From positions 1-25,843 of the forward strand of contig CAZGFY010000026.1 of NCBI GenBank assembly GCA_964525015.1: a DNA stretch of 25,843 bases, read 5' to 3'. Below are positions 21,432 to 25,843 of this stretch, one piece after another. The position numbers and the translations under genes are program-made. The notes beneath the pieces were generated by a model. That model was given only the letters and a program-made list of their open reading frames with translations, ran no database searches and had not been told where the DNA came from. Each line of letters begins with the position of its first letter. Position 1 is the first letter of the stretch. The stretch is from RGIG3102 sp964525015 (GTDB taxonomy: Bacteria > Bacillota > Clostridia > Oscillospirales > Ruminococcaceae).

Positions 21432-22940
21432 ATGGAATTATTATGGGAAGGTATACAGGTTATCTGTACTCCAGTTTCATTATTATGGATTACATTAGGT
21501 GTAATTCTAGGTGTAACATTTGGCGCACTTCCAGGTGTTAGTGCTACAATGGCTATCGTTTTATGTATCAGTTTTACATATGGTATGGAGCCAGTTTTAG
21601 CTATTGCGTTTTTAAGTGCGGTTTACTGTGCGGCTATCACAGGTGGTAGTATCACAGCTATCTTATTTAAAATTCCAGGTACACCGTCTAGTGCAGCAAC
21701 AGTTTTAGATGGTTATCCTATGATTCAGCGTGGTGAAGCAGGTAAAGCTTTATCAGTTGCTTTAGTAAGTTCAGGTCTTGGTGGTATGGCATCAGCTATT
21801 ATTATGTTTATGCTAACTCAGCCTTTAATGCAACTTGCATTAAAATTCTCTTCATCAGAGCAATTCGCAGTTTGCTTTTTAGGATTAAGTATCCTAATAT
21901 TCTTAGATGAAAAACGCAAACTAAACACATTCGCTTCAGCAATTGTTGGTTTATGGATTGGTACAATCGGTCTTGACTGGTTCTCATCAGTTCCAAGATT
22001 TACATTTGGTTCTACTGTTCTTTTAGATGGTATTGAATCACTTCCATTTATGCTTGGTATGTTTGCTGCTGTTGAAATTTTTGATCAAATCAGAAAACCA
22101 TCAGATAGATCAGCTTACTCAAAAGAAAATCAAGCAAAAGTTACAAAACTTGCAAGCTTTAAAGAATTATGGGAATTAAAATGGACTGCTCTAAGATCAG
22201 GTCTATTAGGTACAGTTGTTGGTATTATGCCAGGTGCTGGTGCAACAATTGCTGCTTGGCTTTCATACTCAGTTGAAAGCAGATTCTCAAAACATCCAGA
22301 AATGCTAGGTAAGGGCGATCCACATGGTATTTGTGCATCAGAAACAGCTAACAATGCTGCAACTGGTGGTGCAATGGTTCCACTTTTAGCTATGGGTATC
22401 CCAGGAAGTAATGCTGCTGCAATGATGATGACAGCGTTATCAATCCATGGCGTTCAAATGGGTCCAATGCTTTTAAAAGCACAACCAGAATACCTATCTG
22501 CAACATTTACTTCAATGGTTATCGCTAATATCATTATGATTTTCGTATCATTTGGTATTGCTAAAGTGTTCTCACAAATTCTAAAAATACCATATCATAT
22601 CCTTGGTACATTTATCATTATGCTTTCAATCGTGGGCTGTTATGCTTACCAAAGTAATATGACAGACGTATTTATTATGATTGTTGGTGGTATATTCGGT
22701 TATTTCTTCAAAAAATATAAATTTAATACTTCTGCTTTAATCCTGGCTCTAGTTTTAGGACCAATGCTAGAAACAAACTTCCGTCGTGGTATGGAGATTG
22801 CTAATGGTAGCTATGCTGCATTCTTTGGCAGACCAATCACAATGATTATCTTTGGAATTTTCTTTGTTATGTATGGATATGCATTCTTCAAAGGAATGAA
22901 AGAAAAAAAGGCGGCAAAAGAAGAAGTTGTGGCTAATTAA
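21432..22940 (+). CDS. tctA: Tripartite tricarboxylate transporter large membrane subunit
   Basis: A 502-residue protein with about twelve membrane segments. The family motifs GVTFGALPGVSATMAI near residue 28 and GTVVGIMPGAGATIAAWLSY near residue 257 are internal repeats that line the transport site. ASETANNAATGGAMVPLLAMGIPGS is another strongly conserved stretch. It forms the ion-coupled transport path used by TctC-delivered substrate. AAAAGGAG lies about 10 bases before the ATG. It is 37 bp after tctB. Confidence 0.96.
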   Translation: MELLWEGIQVICTPVSLLWITLGVILGVTFGALPGVSATMAIVLCISFTYGMEPVLAIAFLSAVYCAAITGGSITAILFKIPGTPSSAATVLDGYPMIQRGEAGKALSVALVSSGLGGMASAIIMFMLTQPLMQLALKFSSSEQFAVCFLGLSILIFLDEKRKLNTFASAIVGLWIGTIGLDWFSSVPRFTFGSTVLLDGIESLPFMLGMFAAVEIFDQIRKPSDRSAYSKENQAKVTKLASFKELWELKWTALRSGLLGTVVGIMPGAGATIAAWLSYSVESRFSKHPEMLGKGDPHGICASETANNAATGGAMVPLLAMGIPGSNAAAMMMTALSIHGVQMGPMLLKAQPEYLSATFTSMVIANIIMIFVSFGIAKVFSQILKIPYHILGTFIIMLSIVGCYAYQSNMTDVFIMIVGGIFGYFFKKYKFNTSALILALVLGPMLETNFRRGMEIANGSYAAFFGRPITMIIFGIFFVMYGYAFFKGMKEKKAAKEEVVAN

Positions 22941-22965
22941 TAATTAAAATAATAAACCTAATTTA

Positions 22966-22999
22966 TGCATACCTTTTAAATTCTTTTAAAGGGTATGCA
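22966..22999 (+). promoter_or_regulatory. Intercistronic stem-loop between tctA and citD
   Basis: TGCATACCTTTTAAA (22966-22980) pairs with TTTAAAGGGTATGCA (22985-22999), with one G-T pair, around a 4-nt loop. No T-tract follows. It separates the transporter half of the operon from the lyase half and may mark a processing or attenuation point. Confidence 0.6.
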
Positions 23000-23027
23000 A
23001 TTCTAAAGGAAAGGATATAATATTACA

Positions 23028-23327
23028 ATGGATATCACAGTTAAAGCTATTGCAGGAACACTTGAATCTAGCGATGTAATGGTTACAGTTGAACCAAATG
23101 ATACACTTGAATTAGATTTAAATAGTAGTGTTGAAAAGCAGTATGGTAAAGAAATTAAAAAATGCATTTTAAATGTTTTATCAGAAATGCAAATTGAAAA
23201 AGGAAAAGTAACTGTTGTTGATAAAGGTGCTTTAGATTGCACAATCCGTGCAAGACTTCAAGCGGCAATCGCAAGAGGGGCAGAAATGCCAGTTGAAAAC
23301 GTATCATGGGGAGGATTAATTAAGTAA
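23028..23327 (+). CDS. citD: Citrate lyase acyl carrier protein (gamma subunit)
   Basis: A 99-residue acyl carrier. Ser14 in GTLESSDVMV is the known attachment point for the phosphoribosyl-dephospho-CoA prosthetic group, which carries the acetyl and citryl groups. LDLNSSVEKQYG and VVDKGALDCTIRARLQAAIARG match the family closely. GGAAAGGA lies about 13 bases before the ATG. Its stop codon overlaps the citE start (TAATG), so the two are coupled. Confidence 0.95.
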   Translation: MDITVKAIAGTLESSDVMVTVEPNDTLELDLNSSVEKQYGKEIKKCILNVLSEMQIEKGKVTVVDKGALDCTIRARLQAAIARGAEMPVENVSWGGLIK

Positions 23328-24229
23328 TGGCTCATCCAAATAAAAACAGACTAAGAAGAACTATGATGTTCCTTAGTGCAACAAAACCAAGCTTATTAAA
23401 AGATGCTTACATATTCGGAAGTGATAGCGTTATCTTTGATTTAGAAGATGCTGTTGCAGAAAATCAAAAAGATGTAGCAAGATATTCTTTATATCAAACA
23501 CTTAAAAATGTTGATTACGGAGATACAGAAATATTTATCCGTATTAATGCTTTAGATACTCCACACTGGAAAGAAGATATTCGTGTTTCAGTAGCTGGTG
23601 GTGCTAATGGTATTCGTATACCAAAAACAGACACAGCAGAGCACGTTAGAATAGTTGAAGAGCACGTTTTAGCTGCTGAAAGAGAATTTGGCATAGAAGA
23701 AGGCTCAACTTTATTAATGGCTGCTATTGAAAGCCCACTTGGGGTTATTAATGCTTATGAAATTTGTAAATCTTCAGAACGCTTAATCGGTGTTGCTATT
23801 TCAGGCGGAGATTACAGAAGATGTATGCACGCAAAATACAATGCAAGTGGTAATGAATTATACACAGCTAGAGGAAATCTAATTATCGCTGCAAGAGCCG
23901 CAGGCGTTCAATGTTTCGACACTGTTTTTGCTGATTTTAGCGATATGGAAGGCTTTAAAAAAGAAGTTGAACTTATTAAAGAAATGGGCTTTGATGGCAA
24001 AAGTATTGTTACACCAAAGCAAATTAATATCGTTCACGAAATGCTTGCCCCAACTCAAAAAGAAATTATCGCAGCAGAAAAAGTTGTGCGTGCAGTTTTA
24101 GAAAATGCAAAACTAGGCGTTGGTATCTTCACTCTTGATGGACAAATGCTTGATATCGCTTATGTTGAAGGGGCTCAAAGAGTTATCGATATGGCGAAAA
24201 AATCTGGAATTTATAAGGGGGATTTATAA
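23327..24229 (+). CDS. citE: Citrate lyase beta subunit (citryl-ACP lyase)
   Basis: A 300-residue TIM-barrel enzyme of the HpcH/HpaI group that cleaves citryl-ACP to oxaloacetate and acetyl-ACP. Characteristic stretches are RRTMMFLSATKPSLLKDA, DSVIFDLEDAVAENQKDVAR, IFIRINALDTPHWKEDI, MAAIESPLGVINAYEI and GDYRRCMHAKYN; the acidic residues of the Mg2+ site (DLEDAV) are intact. It is translated from the citD stop codon. Confidence 0.96.
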   Translation: MAHPNKNRLRRTMMFLSATKPSLLKDAYIFGSDSVIFDLEDAVAENQKDVARYSLYQTLKNVDYGDTEIFIRINALDTPHWKEDIRVSVAGGANGIRIPKTDTAEHVRIVEEHVLAAEREFGIEEGSTLLMAAIESPLGVINAYEICKSSERLIGVAISGGDYRRCMHAKYNASGNELYTARGNLIIAARAAGVQCFDTVFADFSDMEGFKKEVELIKEMGFDGKSIVTPKQINIVHEMLAPTQKEIIAAEKVVRAVLENAKLGVGIFTLDGQMLDIAYVEGAQRVIDMAKKSGIYKGDL

Positions 24230-24231
24230 TT

Positions 24232-25788
24232 ATGAAAAACTTTGTAGGTAGAGAAATCCCAGATGAATTATTAGTAAATGGTAGAGAAGTTTATCAAGGA
24301 AATGAATACAGAGCAAATACTGTATTTACAAAAGCTGCTCCAACTGTTACTGGTTATGTAAAAACTCGTGATAGCAAAATATTAAAAAGCATTAAAGAAT
24401 CTTTAGTGGCGTGTGGAATTAAAGATGGTATGACATTATCATTCCACCACCATTTTAGAGATGGTGATGATGTGGTAAATCAAGTTATGGCTGCTGTTGC
24501 AGAACTTGGAATTCGCGATATAACTATTGCTTGCTCTTCAATCGGCTCAGCTTCAGACCCTGTTGCTGAATACATTGAAAAAGGCATTGTAACAGGACTA
24601 CAAACAAGTGGTATCCGTGGTAAAATTGGCGATGCAGTTTCACACGGCAAATTAAAAAATCCAGCAATTTTAAGAACTCACGGTGGCAGAATTCGTGCTA
24701 TCGAAATGGGAGAAGTTAAAATTGATATCGCATTTATCGGTGCTTCAAGCAGTGATGAATACGGCAATGCAAGTGGTAAAGGTGGAAAAAGCAACTGTGG
24801 TGGATTAGGTTATTCAGATATTGATGCAAAATATGCAAACAATGTTGTTGTTATCACTGATACACTTGCACCGTTTCCAAATATGCCAGCTAGTATTAGT
24901 GGGATATATGTAGACTATGTTGTTGAAGTTGATTCAATCGGCGACCCTAAAAAAATCGCAAGCGCAGCAGCTAGAATTACAGATAACCCAAGAGATTTAA
25001 AAATTGCAGAATCTTGCGTTGATGTAATGGTTTCAACTCCATATTTTAAAGATGGGTTTAACTTCCAAACAGGCGTTGGTGGCCCTTCAATTGGTACCGT
25101 TCTATTTCTTAAAAAGCAAATGGAAGCAAGAGACGTTAAAATGGGTTGTGCTATCGGTGGTATTTCAACTCCAATGGTTGACTTATTAAAAGAAGGCTAT
25201 ATTAGAACTTTAGCAGATACTCAAGATTTTGATATTGGTGCAATTGAATCACTAAACGTTACACCAGGGCATTTTGAAATATCTTGTTCTGAATATGCAA
25301 ATCCAATGAACAAAAGCTCATTTATCAATAAACTAGATTTTGTTATTCTTTCAGCACTTGAAGTTGATACAAAATTTAATGTAAATGTTATCACAGGCTC
25401 AGACGGTGTTCTAAGAGGTGCCCCAGGTGGACATCCTGATACATCTTATGGTGCAAAATGTACTATTATAGTAACTCCACTAGTTCGTGGACGTATGCCA
25501 ACTATCTGTGATGATGTTGTAACTGTAACAACTCCTGGTGAATCAGTTGATATTATTGTTACTGATTACGGCATTGCAGTTAATCCATTAAGAAAAGATT
25601 TAATTGAATGTTTAGATAGAGATGGCATTAAGCATTTCGCTATTGAAGAATTAAGAGATAAAGCGTACTCAATGGTTGGAAAGCCAGAAGCTGTTGAATT
25701 TAAAGATAGAGTTATTGCTATCTTAGAAGCTCGTGATGGAACTATCCTAGATGTTGTTCGTGAAGTTAAAGAATATAGTTACGAATAA
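24232..25788 (+). CDS. citF: Citrate lyase alpha subunit (citrate:acetyl-ACP transferase)
   Basis: A 518-residue protein of the CitF family (E. coli about 510). It exchanges acetyl for citryl on the acyl carrier protein, the first half of citrate cleavage. Landmarks include GREIPDELLVNGREVYQG, LSFHHHFRDGDDVVNQVM, AFIGASSSDEYGNASGKGGKSNCG, GVGGPSIGTV, GAPGGHPDTSYGAKC and GIAVNPLRKDL. AAGGGGGAT lies about nine bases before the ATG, two bases after citE. It is the last gene of the operon inside the window; citC, citX and citG are not present. Confidence 0.97.
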   Translation: MKNFVGREIPDELLVNGREVYQGNEYRANTVFTKAAPTVTGYVKTRDSKILKSIKESLVACGIKDGMTLSFHHHFRDGDDVVNQVMAAVAELGIRDITIACSSIGSASDPVAEYIEKGIVTGLQTSGIRGKIGDAVSHGKLKNPAILRTHGGRIRAIEMGEVKIDIAFIGASSSDEYGNASGKGGKSNCGGLGYSDIDAKYANNVVVITDTLAPFPNMPASISGIYVDYVVEVDSIGDPKKIASAAARITDNPRDLKIAESCVDVMVSTPYFKDGFNFQTGVGGPSIGTVLFLKKQMEARDVKMGCAIGGISTPMVDLLKEGYIRTLADTQDFDIGAIESLNVTPGHFEISCSEYANPMNKSSFINKLDFVILSALEVDTKFNVNVITGSDGVLRGAPGGHPDTSYGAKCTIIVTPLVRGRMPTICDDVVTVTTPGESVDIIVTDYGIAVNPLRKDLIECLDRDGIKHFAIEELRDKAYSMVGKPEAVEFKDRVIAILEARDGTILDVVREVKEYSYE

Positions 25789-25830
25789 ATAAATAATCTA
25801 CACGCTGTTTCGATTATTTATTCGAGTTTT
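25788..25830 (+). terminator. Probable terminator after citF
   Basis: AATAAATAATC (25788-25798) pairs perfectly with GATTATTTATT (25812-25822) around a 13-nt loop, followed by CGAGTTTT. The stem has one G-C pair only and begins in the stop codon, so it may be leaky. Confidence 0.5.
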
Positions 25831-25843
25831 ATTTGCCTGCAAA

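Overview
The window is AT-rich, with intrinsic terminators closing most operons, AGGAGG-type ribosome binding sites and near-consensus sigma-A promoters. It encodes ferredoxins, a Clostridia-style TPP-riboswitch pyrimidine transporter and a fermentative citrate lyase. This points to an anaerobic low-GC Firmicute (class Clostridia); I cannot name the genus from sequence alone. No prophage, transposase, CRISPR array or toxin-antitoxin pair is visible.

Layout. (1) 1-377: 3' half of a tRNA-Phe, its terminator, and a structured non-coding element that begins with an inverted copy of the tRNA T-arm. (2) 378-1468: an operon of a 2[4Fe-4S] ferredoxin, a small polytopic membrane [4Fe-4S] protein and an ArsR-family repressor. 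The repressor has two cysteines 66 residues apart, as in the persulfide sensors SqrR and BigR, and a perfect inverted repeat overlaps the operon promoter. (3) 1457-5089: a TPP riboswitch with its terminator controls an ABC importer of the thiamine-pyrimidine type (permease, binding lipoprotein, ATPase) plus a TatD-family hydrolase. (4) 5191-7065: a PAS-GGDEF-GAF-like diguanylate cyclase. (5) 7116-15224: housekeeping genes, nearly all on the minus strand: uridine kinase, Ca2+/Na+ antiporter, DUF218/YdcF membrane protein, an unrecognised 192-aa protein, TatD, methionyl-tRNA synthetase and a FemAB-type ligase. A plus-strand cation diffusion facilitator lies among them. (6) 15400-18613: a toroid-fold lipoprotein followed directly by proB and proA. 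(7) 18662-25788: a divergent LysR regulator and a tctCBA-citDEF operon.

How the parts work together. The right-hand operon joins a tripartite tricarboxylate transporter (TctCBA) to the three structural subunits of citrate lyase (CitD acyl carrier, CitE beta, CitF alpha). Together these would import a tricarboxylate and cleave it to acetate and oxaloacetate. The intergenic region with the LysR gene holds a perfect 9-5-9 dyad containing T-N11-A, centred about 65 bp upstream of the predicted tct start point, the usual place for a LysR activator. Two stem-loops without T-tracts separate tctC/tctB and tctA/citD and probably set transcript levels within the operon. The ligase and prosthetic-group genes (citC, citX, citG) are not in the window.

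The most promising little-described items are the putative sulfur-responsive ferredoxin/membrane Fe-S operon, the TatD-like enzyme inside a TPP-riboswitch operon, the structured element after tRNA-Phe, and the toroid lipoprotein tied to proline synthesis.
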